From positions 1 to 64,000 of the forward strand of contig NZ_BGJX01000003.1 of assembly GCF_009811655.1 (NCBI RefSeq): a stretch of DNA of 64,000 nt, given 5' to 3'. This stretch comes from Methylosinus sp. Ce-a6 (GTDB taxonomy: Bacteria > Pseudomonadota > Alphaproteobacteria > Rhizobiales > Beijerinckiaceae). Shown here piece after piece: positions 33,463 through 42,872 of the stretch; the first letter of the stretch is position 1; the number at the start of each line of letters is the position of its first letter. Made by a program: the position numbers and the translations under genes. The notes beneath the pieces were generated by a model, which worked only from the letters and a program-made list of their open reading frames with translations, was not told the origin of the DNA and searched no databases.

Positions 33463-33500
33463 GCTGGGATCGGATTGCTTCGCTTCGCTCGCGATGATGG
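33463..33500. repeat. REP-like repeat, half copy 6
   Basis: 'GGATTGCTTCGCTTCGCTCG' plus CGATGATGG is the right arm of the family. It lies in the thiL-acyltransferase spacer, before the sequence turns AT-rich. Confidence 0.6.
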
Positions 33501-33623
33501 GCGGGGCGGTCACCGCCTTCTTCGAGCGAAGCGATCATACGGAAGCGGTATTTACTGATTGACCCGCGCGCGCCCAAACTGTTAATTTTTTCTAAATTTA
33601 GATTTCGACATATTGGTGAAATA

Positions 33624-35624
33624 ATGAAATATAGACCAGAAATAGATGGTATTCGTGCCGTCGCTGTCGTCTCTGTTATTTTATATCATGCAAAATTTGA
33701 GGGGTTCCAAGGCGGCTTTGTCGGTGTCGACGTATTTTTCGTTATCAGCGGCTTTCTCATCACGCGCCTCATCCACGAAGAGATTCAAAACGGATCGTTT
33801 TCTCTCCTGTCGTTTTACGAGAGACGTATGCGCCGCATATTGCCTGCGCTCTATCTCGTCATATTTTCGTGCATTCTGTTGTCTTTGCTTTATATGCTTC
33901 CACTGGAGATGATAGACTTCGGAAGTAGTGTAAAATATACCATATTGTTTTCTTCGAATATATTTTTCTCGAGAAGCATTGGTTATTTCACTTCGAACGT
34001 CGATAGCTGGCCGCTCATCCATACATGGTCGTTATCGCTCGAAGAGCAATTCTATTTTGTTTTTCCGATTTTCATGATTTTCATGGCGAGGCGAGGCGCG
34101 CCGCTGATTTTCGTGCTGGCGGTCTCGTCGGCGTTCAGCTTCGCGCTGGCGGAATGGGCGTCGAGAACGCATCCCGCGTTCAATTTCTATTTGCTGCCGA
34201 CGCGCGCATGGGAGCTCGGCGTCGGCGCGATCGTCGCGCTCTCGCCCTTGGATCGGCTGCGGCTCCCCCGTGGCGTCTGCGAAGCCGCGTCGGTCGCCGG
34301 CCTGTCCGCCATCGCGCTGACGGTCACGCTCATCGATCACAATTTTCCTTTTCCGGGAGTTTTCGCGCTCGGCCCGGTCATCGGCGCGGCGCTCCTCATC
34401 CAATTCGCGCATGAGGAGACGTTGTGCGGCCGGCTTCTGAGTTTCGATCCCGTGGTTCGCGTCGGCCTGCTCAGCTACAGCGCCTATCTCTGGCATCAGC
34501 CGCTGTTCGCCTTCGCGCGGCTCGTCCTTCCTCGGTCGCCGAGCTGGGAGCTGCTGCTGCTCCTTTCCGCGGCCGCCTTCTGCCTCGCCTATTTCTCCTG
34601 GCGATATGTCGAATTGCCCTGCCGGGACAGGCGACGCGCGCCGGCGCGGCAGGTGGCGCTCGGCGTCTGCGCCGCGGGCCTCGCATTATTCGGCGTCGGC
34701 GTCGCCATCGACGGGCTGAACGGACTTCCGGGCAGATACTCGCCGAACATAACGGCTGTCGCCGCGGAAGGCGGCTACCGTATCCCGCGCGCGGCCGAAT
34801 GTTATGGCGACGCCTACCATTTCATCGAGCCGAGCCGAGCGTGCGATTATCATCCCGAACGGCCGGCGCGCATCGCGATCTGGGGCGACAGCCACAGCGC
34901 GTCGATCGCCGGGGCCCTCGCCGATCGATTGGACGAGGAGGGCGCGTCGCTCAAGCAATTCAGCTTCTCTGCATGTCCTCCCTTTCCCGGGGTTCATTTC
35001 CTCGAGGCGAAGAACAGCCTCTGCATATCCTACAATAAGCAGGTCTTTTCCTATATTCGAGCGCATCGCGAGCTCGAGACGATCATTCTTTACGCTCGTT
35101 GGCCGGTCTACATGGACGGTTACGGCTATGATAACGGGGAGGGCGGCCGAGTCGACGGCGGCCGATATCTTCTCGCCCTGCCATCGACCAGGGGCCGGGA
35201 GTTCGCCGAGGATCCGGGCCGGGTCGAAGCGGTGGGCGCGATCTTGAGAGCGGACATCGAAGAGCTCTTGAGCCTCGGACGCAGGGTCGTGCTGGTCTAT
35301 CCGACGCCGGAAATGGGACGCGCGATCCCGCGCAGTGTGGCGCGACGAAAGCTCGTCGGCGGAGAAGACGCGATCTCGGTCAGCTACAAATTCTTTCAGG
35401 ACCGAACATTCACCTTTCGCGATCAGATCGACCGTCTTCCGGACAGCTGGAACCTCTTGCGCGTGAGAGCCGGAAGCGCCTTCTGCAATGCGTCGCTCGA
35501 TCGCTGTATCGGCGAAATCGGCGACAAGCCCCTCTATTTCGACGATAATCATCTCAACGCGAGAGGCGCTTCGCTGCTGGCGCGCCTCATCGTGGAAGAG
35601 ATGAAGAGGAAAGGCTGGCTTTGA
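33624..35624 (+). CDS. OafA/YrhL-type acyltransferase with C-terminal SGNH domain
   Basis: The 666-residue protein probably O-acetylates a surface polysaccharide. The N-terminal acyltransferase-3 domain (about 1-350) has ten or so membrane helices. Family motifs are 'YRPEIDGIRAVAVVSVILYH', 'FVGVDVFFVISGFLITRLI' and 'SLEEQFYFVFPIF'. The periplasmic SGNH domain (about 400-666) has block I 'IWGDSHSASIAG' near 419 and the Asp-x-x-His block 'YFDDNHLNARGA' near 640. The first ~450 bases are clearly AT-richer than the rest and than all neighbours, suggesting transfer or a mosaic gene. An AT-rich promoter-like stretch (33590-33620) precedes the ATG. Confidence 0.92.
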   Translation: MKYRPEIDGIRAVAVVSVILYHAKFEGFQGGFVGVDVFFVISGFLITRLIHEEIQNGSFSLLSFYERRMRRILPALYLVIFSCILLSLLYMLPLEMIDFGSSVKYTILFSSNIFFSRSIGYFTSNVDSWPLIHTWSLSLEEQFYFVFPIFMIFMARRGAPLIFVLAVSSAFSFALAEWASRTHPAFNFYLLPTRAWELGVGAIVALSPLDRLRLPRGVCEAASVAGLSAIALTVTLIDHNFPFPGVFALGPVIGAALLIQFAHEETLCGRLLSFDPVVRVGLLSYSAYLWHQPLFAFARLVLPRSPSWELLLLLSAAAFCLAYFSWRYVELPCRDRRRAPARQVALGVCAAGLALFGVGVAIDGLNGLPGRYSPNITAVAAEGGYRIPRAAECYGDAYHFIEPSRACDYHPERPARIAIWGDSHSASIAGALADRLDEEGASLKQFSFSACPPFPGVHFLEAKNSLCISYNKQVFSYIRAHRELETIILYARWPVYMDGYGYDNGEGGRVDGGRYLLALPSTRGREFAEDPGRVEAVGAILRADIEELLSLGRRVVLVYPTPEMGRAIPRSVARRKLVGGEDAISVSYKFFQDRTFTFRDQIDRLPDSWNLLRVRAGSAFCNASLDRCIGEIGDKPLYFDDNHLNARGASLLARLIVEEMKRKGWL

Positions 35625-35827
35625 GGCCGCGCTGTCGTCCCGCTCGAGGCGCCGCCATTGCCCAGCCCCCGCGTTTCTGGCATGAAACGCAGTGATTTCC
35701 CGGGCGCCGCAGTCGAACGATTCGCCTGCGGCGGGAAGCTCGTCGTGCCGGGATGGATGCGCCGTAAGCGCCAGACGATCAGAACAATGAGCGCGCGCGG
35801 CCGAGGAACGGAGAGGGCGCAATCGTC

Positions 35828-38011
35828 ATGGTATTGTTTCTCAGCATCGTCTTCGGACTATTGTCCGTCGCCTATGGCGTCAAGACATCGCAGGAGCTCC
35901 TGAAGACCGACGCCGGCACCGCGCGTATGCAGGAAATCTCCGGCGCGGTCGCCGAGGGCGCGCAGGCCTATCTGAAGCGCCAATATACGACGATCGCCTA
36001 TGTCGGCGGCGTCATCTTCGTCCTGCTCGTCATTCTGCTCGGCTGGGCGGTCGCCTTCGGCTTCCTCATCGGCGCGGCGCTCTCGGGCGCGGCCGGCTTC
36101 ATCGGCATGAATGTCTCCGTGCGCGCCAATGTCCGCACGGCGCAGGCGGCGACGCAATCGCTCGCCGGCGGCCTCGACATCGCCTTCAAGGCGGGCGCGA
36201 TCACCGGCCTGCTCGTCGCCGGCCTCGCCCTGCTCGGCGTCGCGATCTATTACTTCGTCCTCACCGTCTTCGTAGGCTTCGCGCCCTCCGATCGCGTCGT
36301 CGTCGACGCGCTGGTCGCGCTCGGCTTCGGCGGCTCGCTGATCTCCATCTTCGCGCGCCTCGGCGGCGGCATCTTCACCAAGGGCGCCGATGTCGGCGCG
36401 GATCTCGTCGGCAAGGTCGAGGTCGGCATTCCGGAGGATGATCCGCGCAATCCGGCCACCATCGCCGATAATGTCGGCGATAATGTCGGCGATTGCGCGG
36501 GCATGGCGGCGGACCTCTTCGAGACCTATGTCGTGACCATCGTCGCGACCATGGTGCTCGCTTCGATCTTCTTCGCCGGACAGGCGGGCCTTTCTTCGGC
36601 GATCGTCTATCCGCTGGCGATCGGCGGCCTCAGCATCGTCACCTCCATCGCCGGCACTTATTTCGTGAAGCTCGGCGCCGACGATTCCGAGATCGGCAAG
36701 ATCGCGACGCCTCTGTTCGAGAAGATCGGCGTGCCGGACACGATCATGGGCGCGCTCTACAAGGGCCTAATCGCCGCAGGCGTGCTGTCGATCGGCGGTC
36801 TTTTCCTCGCCACCACTTTCACGGTCGGCTGGGGCGAGATCGGCAAGGCCAATGGAGAGGCGATCCACGGCTATGGCCTGTTCTTCGCCGGCCTCATCGG
36901 CCTCATCGTTACGGGCCTCATCGTCTACATCACCGAATATTACACCGGCACCGGCAAGCGCCCGGTCAAGTCGATCGCCCAGGCCTCCGTGACCGGCCAT
37001 GGCACGAACGTCATCCAGGGCCTCGCCGTGTCGCTCGAGGCGACGGCGGCGCCGGCGGTGGTGATCGCGCTCGGCATCGTCTTCGCCTATCAGGCGGGCG
37101 GCCTCTATGGCGTCGCCATTGCGGTGACGACCATGCTCGGTCTCGCCGGCATCATCGTCGCGCTCGACGCCTTCGGCCCGGTGACGGACAATGCCGGCGG
37201 CATAGCGGAGATGGCCGGCCTGCCCAAGGAAGTGCGCCACAACACCGACGCGCTCGACGCCGTCGGCAACACCACCAAGGCGGTGACAAAGGGCTACGCT
37301 ATCGGCTCCGCGGGTCTCGGCGCGCTGGTGCTGTTCGCCGCCTATTCCAATGATCTGCGGCATTTCACCGAGAGCGGCGTTCCCTATTTCAAGGATATCG
37401 GCAAGGTCGATTTCGATCTCGCCAATCCTTATGTCGTCGCCGGCCTCATCCTCGGCGGCCTCATTCCTTATCTCTTCGGCGGCATCGCGATGACGGCGGT
37501 CGGCCGCGCGGCGGGCTCCGTGGTGGAGGAGGTGCGTCGGCAGTTCAAGGAGAAGCCCGGCATAATGGACGGCACGGAGCGCCCGGATTACGGCCGCGCC
37601 GTCGACATGCTGACGCAGGCGGCGATCAAGGAGATGATCGTTCCCTCGCTGCTGCCGGTGCTGGCGCCGATCGTCGTCTATTTCGGCGTGACGATCATCT
37701 CGGGCTCCAAGGCCAATGGCTTTGCGGCGCTGGGCGCGGCGTTGCTCGGCGTCATCGTCAACGGCCTCTTCGTCGCGGTGTCGATGACCTCCGGCGGCGG
37801 CGCCTGGGACAACGCCAAGAAGAGCTTCGAGGACGGCTTCACCGACAAGGACGGCGTCACCCATTACAAGGGCGGCGACGCGCATAAGGCCTCGGTGACG
37901 GGCGACACGGTCGGCGATCCCTATAAGGACACCGCCGGCCCGGCCGTGAATCCGGCGATCAAGATCACCAATATCGTGGCGCTGCTGCTGCTGGCGATCT
38001 TGGCGCGGTAA
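35828..38011 (+). CDS. hppA: H+-translocating membrane pyrophosphatase, K+-independent type
   Basis: HppA couples pyrophosphate hydrolysis to proton pumping. The 727 residues include about 16 membrane helices and the PPi site '[20 protein letters not shown]', with '[20 protein letters not shown]' and '[20 protein letters not shown]'. The residue determining potassium dependence is Lys484 in '[10 protein letters not shown]', which marks the K+-independent subclass (K+-dependent enzymes have Ala). In methanotrophs PPi energetics are important, and the ppdK gene at 46-48.7 kb would draw on the same pool. A strong terminator follows. Confidence 0.97.
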   Translation: MVLFLSIVFGLLSVAYGVKTSQELLKTDAGTARMQEISGAVAEGAQAYLKRQYTTIAYVGGVIFVLLVILLGWAVAFGFLIGAALSGAAGFIGMNVSVRANVRTAQAATQSLAGGLDIAFKAGAITGLLVAGLALLGVAIYYFVLTVFVGFAPSDRVVVDALVALGFGGSLISIFARLGGGIFTKGADVGADLVGKVEVGIPEDDPRNPATIADNVGDNVGDCAGMAADLFETYVVTIVATMVLASIFFAGQAGLSSAIVYPLAIGGLSIVTSIAGTYFVKLGADDSEIGKIATPLFEKIGVPDTIMGALYKGLIAAGVLSIGGLFLATTFTVGWGEIGKANGEAIHGYGLFFAGLIGLIVTGLIVYITEYYTGTGKRPVKSIAQASVTGHGTNVIQGLAVSLEATAAPAVVIALGIVFAYQAGGLYGVAIAVTTMLGLAGIIVALDAFGPVTDNAGGIAEMAGLPKEVRHNTDALDAVGNTTKAVTKGYAIGSAGLGALVLFAAYSNDLRHFTESGVPYFKDIGKVDFDLANPYVVAGLILGGLIPYLFGGIAMTAVGRAAGSVVEEVRRQFKEKPGIMDGTERPDYGRAVDMLTQAAIKEMIVPSLLPVLAPIVVYFGVTIISGSKANGFAALGAALLGVIVNGLFVAVSMTSGGGAWDNAKKSFEDGFTDKDGVTHYKGGDAHKASVTGDTVGDPYKDTAGPAVNPAIKITNIVALLLLAILAR

Positions 38012-38037
38012 GCGGATAGCGAAACGACGAAGCGAAG

Positions 38038-38061
38038 AGGCGGGGGCGACCCCGCCTTTTT
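38038..38061 (+). terminator. Rho-independent terminator of hppA
   Basis: GGCGGGG (38039-38045), a GCGA tetraloop and CCCCGCC (38050-38056) are followed by TTTTT. It begins 28 bases after the hppA stop. Confidence 0.93.
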
Positions 38062-38077
38062 CGTGTCGGCTTCTGTT

Positions 38078-38113
38078 CTTGATTTATCTTGACGTTTCTT
38101 GATGCCGCTCGAT
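38078..38113 (+). promoter_or_regulatory. Four 10-bp-phased CTTGAT repeats, probable antitoxin operator
   Basis: CTTGAT (38078), CTTGAC (38088), CTTGAT (38098) and CTCGAT (38108) occur at an exact 10-base period, one helical turn, immediately upstream of the antitoxin gene. Such phasing suits cooperative binding of ribbon-helix-helix dimers on one DNA face. Function is inferred from spacing and context. Confidence 0.65.
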
Positions 38114-38138
38114 ATTGTTTTTTCGGAAGGAGAGCGTC

Positions 38139-38366
38139 ATGGCCATCGTCAGGGAAAAATTCGCCACGCAGGTGGATCGCGACGTGTTGGCGGCGGTCCG
38201 AAAAATTGCCAAGGAAGAGGGTCGGCAGCTTCAATCGATCGTCGAAGACGCTCTCGGCGACTATGTCGAAAAGCATGACAAGGCGCGACCGCGGCCGCAT
38301 GTGATGTCCGCCTACCGGTCGAGTCTCGAACGTTATGGACCGCTTTATGAGAAACTCGCCAAGTGA
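38139..38366 (+). CDS. Ribbon-helix-helix-like antitoxin of a Doc module
   Basis: The 75-residue protein has an RHH-like N-terminal part ('KFATQVDRDVLAAVRKIAKE', 'GRQLQSIVEDALGDYVEKH') and an extended C-terminal tail ('MSAYRSSLERYGPLYEKLAK'), the type that wraps a Fic/Doc toxin. It overlaps the toxin gene by four bases (GTGA). The ribosome binding site 'GGAAGGAGAGCG' is strong. It is not a classical Phd fold by sequence. Confidence 0.85.
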   Translation: MAIVREKFATQVDRDVLAAVRKIAKEEGRQLQSIVEDALGDYVEKHDKARPRPHVMSAYRSSLERYGPLYEKLAK

Positions 38367-38752
38367 CGGATTATCTGACCCTGGTCGAGGCGCTGGCCAT
38401 TCACCACGACCAGATTGAGCATTTCGGCGGCGCCCAGGGAGTTCTTGACCTCGGGCAGCTCGAAGCGGCGCTGTTCCGGCCGCAAACAGGATATTATCCT
38501 GACTTGATCGCCCAAGCGGCCGCGCTGTGGGAAAGCGCCTCGCAAAATCATCCCTTCGTAGATGGCAACAAACGCACGGCTTTCGCTGTAATGTTCACAT
38601 TCCTGGCGATGAATGGCGTCCGTTTGACAGCCGACGCCGACGAGACGTGGGCGTTCCTGTCTCATCTCTACGACGCCGACGCTTTTCGTTTCAACGCTCT
38701 CGACCAATGGCTGAGGAACAATACGGCGCCGATCGGCGAGGCGAAGCGCTGA
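38363..38752 (+). CDS. doc: Doc-type Fic-domain toxin
   Basis: The 129-residue protein has the Fic/Doc core motif HPFVDGNKR at 63-71. It also has the 'YLTLVEALAIHHDQIEHFGG' opening and 'GVLDLGQLEAALFRPQTGYY'. Doc phosphorylates elongation factor Tu and halts translation in characterised systems. The motif is complete (H, F, D, G, N, K, R), so the toxin should be active. The start is a GTG overlapping the antitoxin stop. It ends two bases before the convergent YcjX gene. Confidence 0.93.
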   Translation: MTDYLTLVEALAIHHDQIEHFGGAQGVLDLGQLEAALFRPQTGYYPDLIAQAAALWESASQNHPFVDGNKRTAFAVMFTFLAMNGVRLTADADETWAFLSHLYDADAFRFNALDQWLRNNTAPIGEAKR

Positions 38753-38754
38753 CG

Positions 38755-40302
38755 TCACCCCAACCTGTCCCCGAACAAAAACTCCATCGCCCGATCGAGC
38801 CTGATATGCGGCAGCGGCAGGGGCTCCTTGTCGCGGCCGAGCGCGGCGATCGGCGGGCGGAACTTCAGGAAGCGGAAATCCGCGTCCTCCTCCGGCAGCG
38901 CCAGCGCGTCGCCGCGAAAAACGTGACGTGGATCGGCCGGCAATTCGCCCGGAAAAATCGCCCCCTCCGCCACGCCGTCGAACACGTCGTCGCCGATGCG
39001 CTCGCCTTCGATCGGCGTGCCGACGATGGCCGCGAGCTGCTCCCCGTCATGCTTGACGATGGCTTCGCGCGTCGCCCGCACGGCCGCGAGCGCGATAACG
39101 TCGATCGTCGCGCCGACGCCCTCGGCCCGCTCGATCGCGCGCGAGGTCAAATGCCGCAGCACGGCCTCCAGCCGGTCATGGCTCGTATGGTGGAGATGGT
39201 CCGCCTTGGTCGCCGCGAACAATATGCGGTCGATCTTCGGGCGGAAGATCGTCGCCAGCAGATTGGAGCGGCCGGTGCGAAAGGCGGTCAGCACATCGGC
39301 GAGGGCGGTCTCGAGGTCGCGAACGGCGGCGGGGCCGGAGTTCAGCGCGGCGAGCGCGTCGACGAGCACGATCTGGCGGTCCAGCCGCGCGAAATGATCG
39401 CGGAAGAAAGGGCGCACCACATGGGTCTTATAGGCCTCATAGCGGCGCTCCATCATCGCCGCGAGACTGCCCGAGGGCGGGGCGCCGTCCTCCTGCACCG
39501 GCAGCGGCGCGAAAGTCAGCGCCGGCGAGCCCTCGAGCTCGCCCGGCATCAGAAAGCGGCCGGGCGGCAGCGTCGACAGCGCGAAACGCTCGGTCTTGGC
39601 GGCGCGCAGATAATTGGTGAAGAGCGCGGCGAGCTTGCGCGCCACCTCCTCCGAGGCGCGCCCTAGCGGATCGGTCCCGGCCGTCGCGCCGCGCCAGTCG
39701 GCGGCGATCGTCGCGCGCGCGGCGGAGGCGGCCGCCTCCAGCGTCTCTCGCGACCATTGGGCGTAGGATTTGCCGAGCAGCGGCAGGTCGAGCAGCCATT
39801 CGCCCGGATAATCGACAATGTCTATGTCGAGCCGCGCCGGGCCGGAGCGGAGGCTCCCCATCAGCCCGGCCTGCTTGCGGTCATATTCCAGCGTCACCCG
39901 CAGCTCGGAGATGCGCCGCGTCGATTGCGGCCAATGGCGGTCGGCGCCGGTCAGCGCGGACAAATGCTCCTCATAGGCGAAGCGCGGCACGGCGTCGTCG
40001 GGCTGCGGATCGAGATGGGCGCTGCGCAGGCGATTCTCGGCGGCGACGCGGAAGACGGGCAGCTGATTCTTGCGGCCGGCTCCGGCGTTGCGCGCGGCGA
40101 CGGCGCGGGTCAGATGATGCACGAGCGAGGTGATGAACACCGTCTTGCCCGAGCGCGACAGGCCGGTCACGCCGAGCCGCAAGCGGCCTCCCGCCAGAAA
40201 ATCCCTGAGGCTGGCGGCCGCGACGGCGGTCTCGAAGAGAAGGTCGGATATCTGCGACAAGGGCGTATCGGCTCGGGCGGCGAGGATCGCTTCATGTAAC
40301 AA
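38755..40302 (-). CDS. YcjX family ATP/GTP-binding protein
   Basis: The ~515-residue protein matches the YcjX P-loop family. Walker A is 'LGVTGLSRSGKTVFITSLVH', followed by 'LDIDIVDYPGEWLLDLPLL' (Walker B-like), 'GRFLMPGELEGSPALTFAPL' and 'FAATKADHLHHTSHDRLEAV'. YcjX is linked to envelope stress operons in enterobacteria; its role here is unknown. A TTG at 40302 gives a reasonable N terminus; another TTG at 40449 is possible and there is no ATG in the region. No ycjF partner follows. Confidence 0.85.
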   Translation of the reverse strand: MLHEAILAARADTPLSQISDLLFETAVAAASLRDFLAGGRLRLGVTGLSRSGKTVFITSLVHHLTRAVAARNAGAGRKNQLPVFRVAAENRLRSAHLDPQPDDAVPRFAYEEHLSALTGADRHWPQSTRRISELRVTLEYDRKQAGLMGSLRSGPARLDIDIVDYPGEWLLDLPLLGKSYAQWSRETLEAAASAARATIAADWRGATAGTDPLGRASEEVARKLAALFTNYLRAAKTERFALSTLPPGRFLMPGELEGSPALTFAPLPVQEDGAPPSGSLAAMMERRYEAYKTHVVRPFFRDHFARLDRQIVLVDALAALNSGPAAVRDLETALADVLTAFRTGRSNLLATIFRPKIDRILFAATKADHLHHTSHDRLEAVLRHLTSRAIERAEGVGATIDVIALAAVRATREAIVKHDGEQLAAIVGTPIEGERIGDDVFDGVAEGAIFPGELPADPRHVFRGDALALPEEDADFRFLKFRPPIAALGRDKEPLPLPHIRLDRAMEFLFGDRLG

Positions 40303-40523
40303 GCGGCCGGTGATTTGGGTAGCGGGGGCAGCCGGCGAGAGGGCCCTATCCACCCAAGTGTGCCTTCGCCAGCGCGCAGAGCGCTGCTGCCGGCGCGGGC
40401 GTTCAATCCGCAACCCGATCCGCCCGGCGACTTCGGCCGCGGCGCGCAAGGATTTCGTCCGCAGGAGCGAAGGCCACGGCGCGACAAGGCGTCGCGCTTC
40501 GGCCTTTTCTCCTTTTCAGGCCC

Positions 40524-41063
40524 TCAGTCCGGCTCGTCGGCGACGCCCCCGCGCAGATCGCCCGGCGTCACGAAACGCTCGAGATGGCCGGCGCCCTCGG
40601 CGACCTCGGCCCAATCCTCGGCCTCGAAATCCAGCACGGCGAGAGCCGCGGTGGGAAATTTGGAGCGCATACGGGTGAGCGCCTCCGGCTCGCCGTTCGC
40701 GGCCAGGGCCGAGGCGAGCTCGGCGAAGCCGGGATTATGGCCGATGGCGAGCAGCGTCGAGGTCTCGGCCGGGGTCTGGCGCACGACATCCAGCAGGCGG
40801 TCGGGCGTGGCGAGATAGATGCCGTCGTCCAGCCTGCGCTCGACCTGCCCGGGGAAGGCCTCGAGCGTCAGATCCAGCGTCCGCTTGGCGCGGCGCGCGT
40901 CGGAGGCGACGGCGAGGTCCGGCGCCAGCCCCGCCTGCGCCAGATAGCGGCCGACGGAACGCGCGTCCTCCTCGCCTCGCTTGGTCAACGGGCGCTGGCG
41001 GTCGCCCCCGGCGGAATGGGCGTCGGCTTTGGCGTGGCGCAGCAGGATGAGACGTCGCATCAT
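40524..41063 (-). CDS. sixA: SixA-type phosphohistidine phosphatase
   Basis: The 179-residue histidine phosphatase superfamily member has the catalytic motif 'LILLRHAKADAHSAGGDRQR' at the N terminus, the second Arg motif 'ASDARRAKRTLDLTLEAF', and the second catalytic His in 'LLAIGHNPGFAEL'. SixA dephosphorylates phosphohistidine on proteins such as PTS components. Tandem ATGs at 41063 and 41060 are both possible starts. It is not obviously in an operon with the YcjX gene. Confidence 0.9.
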   Translation of the reverse strand: MMRRLILLRHAKADAHSAGGDRQRPLTKRGEEDARSVGRYLAQAGLAPDLAVASDARRAKRTLDLTLEAFPGQVERRLDDGIYLATPDRLLDVVRQTPAETSTLLAIGHNPGFAELASALAANGEPEALTRMRSKFPTAALAVLDFEAEDWAEVAEGAGHLERFVTPGDLRGGVADEPD

Positions 41064-41421
41064 TCGTTCGATCCGATTGCTCGAGGCGGCGCGGAGCGGG
41101 ATCGCACCGAGCGGCTGCTGGTGAAACGCGCCGCGCCGGCGCTCCGGACGCCGGTCCGGCATGAAATCGATTTTCCTCGATCATAGCGAAAGTTTCGCGA
41201 CGCGGCGCGCCCATATGCGTGGCGCCCTGCGCCGGCCGGGCGAGCGATTCGCCGCGCCGCTCCGCTCGCGCGCGAGGTTTTCGAAGGCCTCCGGTTGCGC
41301 TATAGCATTTTCCCCAATGGCGGCGAGCCGCCGTTCCGCGCGCGAGAGGACGGATTTCTCGCGCGCGGCTGGATTTGTCGACGGCGGCGCTCGCGCCGTG
41401 AGAACTGGGGGAAGGGAACGC
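41064..41421. other. Intergenic region, no gene seen
   Basis: About 360 bases separate sixA from the next plus-strand gene. No frame resembles a protein, and only small GC-rich inverted repeats are present (for example around 41320-41335). Promoters for both flanking genes presumably lie here. A ribosome binding site 'GGGGGAAGGGAACG' is at 41407-41420. Confidence 0.35.
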
Positions 41422-41727
41422 ATGATTCGCGAATTCCAATATCGTGGCGAAACTTTCAGGGTCAACGCGCATGGCGTCGCCGGTCACGAGGAGGTGTTCA
41501 TCATTCACCTCGTCGACGGCGAGGAGGAAGGCGAGATCTCCATCGACCGCATGACCGAGGAGAACGACACCAGCGCGCCGATCGACGCCATTTGCGTGAT
41601 GCTGTGCGACAAGCTCATCATCGAGAACAGCATCGATGTCGCTGATCCGGACGGAGCCTTCGCCTGGGTCGAGATGAAGACTCAGCGCGACGTGCTTCCG
41701 ACCCGCGACGACTGGGCCGCTCACTGA
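41422..41727 (+). CDS. Hypothetical protein (small, acidic)
   Basis: The 101-residue protein is acidic and mostly beta-strand by eye ('MIREFQYRGETFRVNAHGV', 'EVFIIHLVDGEEEGEISIDR', 'ICVMLCDKLIIENSIDVADP'). It has no signal peptide, membrane segment or recognised domain. The strong ribosome binding site and normal codon use make it very probably real. It precedes the csaA-fragment / FkbM region. Confidence 0.65.
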   Translation: MIREFQYRGETFRVNAHGVAGHEEVFIIHLVDGEEEGEISIDRMTEENDTSAPIDAICVMLCDKLIIENSIDVADPDGAFAWVEMKTQRDVLPTRDDWAAH

Positions 41728-41765
41728 CGCTGACGCCGGCTCTGCCGGTCTTGTGATTGTCTTTG

Positions 41766-41958
41766 TCGAGAGGCCGCTCCGGGCGGCTTCTCGACGAAAA
41801 CGGCGCGATCCCGCCATGGGAGAGGCCTCATGTCTTCCTTCGACCCTGCCGCAGGCGGGCGGGGCGATTTTTTGACTTTTACGACCGTCGATATTCGTTC
41901 GGGACATTGTGGCGCACGAATGTCGGCGCATCACCAAACTCTAGGGGTTGCATCATGA
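41766..41958 (+). pseudogene. Truncated duplicate of the csaA 5' region
   Basis: From 41766 to 41897 the DNA aligns with 43432-43566, the leader and first ~26 codons of the intact csaA gene. The shared parts are a hairpin 'TCGAGAGGCCGC...GCGGCTTCTCGA', the ribosome-binding region, the ATG and the 'DF...F..VDIR.G' codons. After 41897 similarity stops. The frame from the ATG at 41830 continues for 42 codons and ends at a TGA overlapping the FkbM ATG. It is thus a remnant CDS that may now serve as a translationally coupled leader for fkbM. Confidence 0.75.
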
Positions 41959-42800
41959 ACGATATGCCCGCCGCAATGGAAAAAGTTGCGATCGCAAATC
42001 CATATGACGAGCAAATCAAGGCCGCAGGCTGGGTCAGATCGACGACTTCTTTCGGTCGTCCGATATATGTGTCGCTGTTCGACGACGTCATTTCCTCGGA
42101 AATTATGTGCAAAGGCGAGTGGTCCAAAGAAATTACCGAAGCGATCGCCGCGCGCCTCACGCCCGAAACGGTGTTCCTGGACATCGGGGCGAATGTCGGA
42201 TGGTTCACCCTTTTCGTCGCAGATTATTTGGCTCGGAACAGCGGGTCGGGGAAAGTTCACAGCATCGAAGCCAATCCGATCATTTTACCCTATTTATATG
42301 CCTCGGTCGTGGAAAACGGCTTGGCGTCTCTCGTCGAAATCAAACCCTATGCCGTCGCCGCGACGCAAGGGCTGCTAGAAATGTCGGCGATGACATCCGG
42401 AAATCTCGGCGGGGTTGGAGTCCACCTTCTCGGAACTATGCCAGGTCCACGAAATATCGTGCCCGTGCTGCCGATCGACGACTTGCTCTGCGATCTTTCT
42501 CGGCTCGACCTGATCAAGATGGACGTCGAAGGGGCCGAACTGCTCGCATTGCAGGGAGCGGAAAAGACGCTGCGGCGGTTCAAGCCGACGCTCATCATGG
42601 AGATCAATTTAGCAAGGCTCGAGGGCACGTCCGGGTGCGGCCTCGCGGAGCTCGTGTCTTACATGGAAAGCATCGGCTTTTTTCCCTACGATTTCCGCAA
42701 CCGCGCCCTTGGCGCAGAGATCGAGCTAACTCTTGCGCGACTCGAGGATTTGCACTCCAACGACAAAATGTACGACGTCATGTTCAAACCTCGCGCATAG
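41955..42800 (+). CDS. FkbM-family methyltransferase
   Basis: The 281-residue protein has the SAM-binding motif 'ETVFLDIGANVGWFTLFVAD' (about 73-92), 'GKVHSIEANPIILPYLYASV' and the FkbM-specific 'LDLIKMDVEGAELLALQGAE'. FkbM-type enzymes methylate hydroxyls on secondary metabolites or surface glycans; the acceptor here is unknown. Its ATG overlaps the stop of the truncated csaA duplicate. The base composition is less GC-rich than the neighbours, so it was probably acquired with the insertion bounded by the csaA duplication. Confidence 0.88.
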   Translation: MNDMPAAMEKVAIANPYDEQIKAAGWVRSTTSFGRPIYVSLFDDVISSEIMCKGEWSKEITEAIAARLTPETVFLDIGANVGWFTLFVADYLARNSGSGKVHSIEANPIILPYLYASVVENGLASLVEIKPYAVAATQGLLEMSAMTSGNLGGVGVHLLGTMPGPRNIVPVLPIDDLLCDLSRLDLIKMDVEGAELLALQGAEKTLRRFKPTLIMEINLARLEGTSGCGLAELVSYMESIGFFPYDFRNRALGAEIELTLARLEDLHSNDKMYDVMFKPRA

Positions 42801-42872
42801 TAGAGCTGTTTTTCATCGCTTCGTTATTCGATGGCGCGACGCTATGCGGAATGTTGAACTGCGGAGTTGCAA

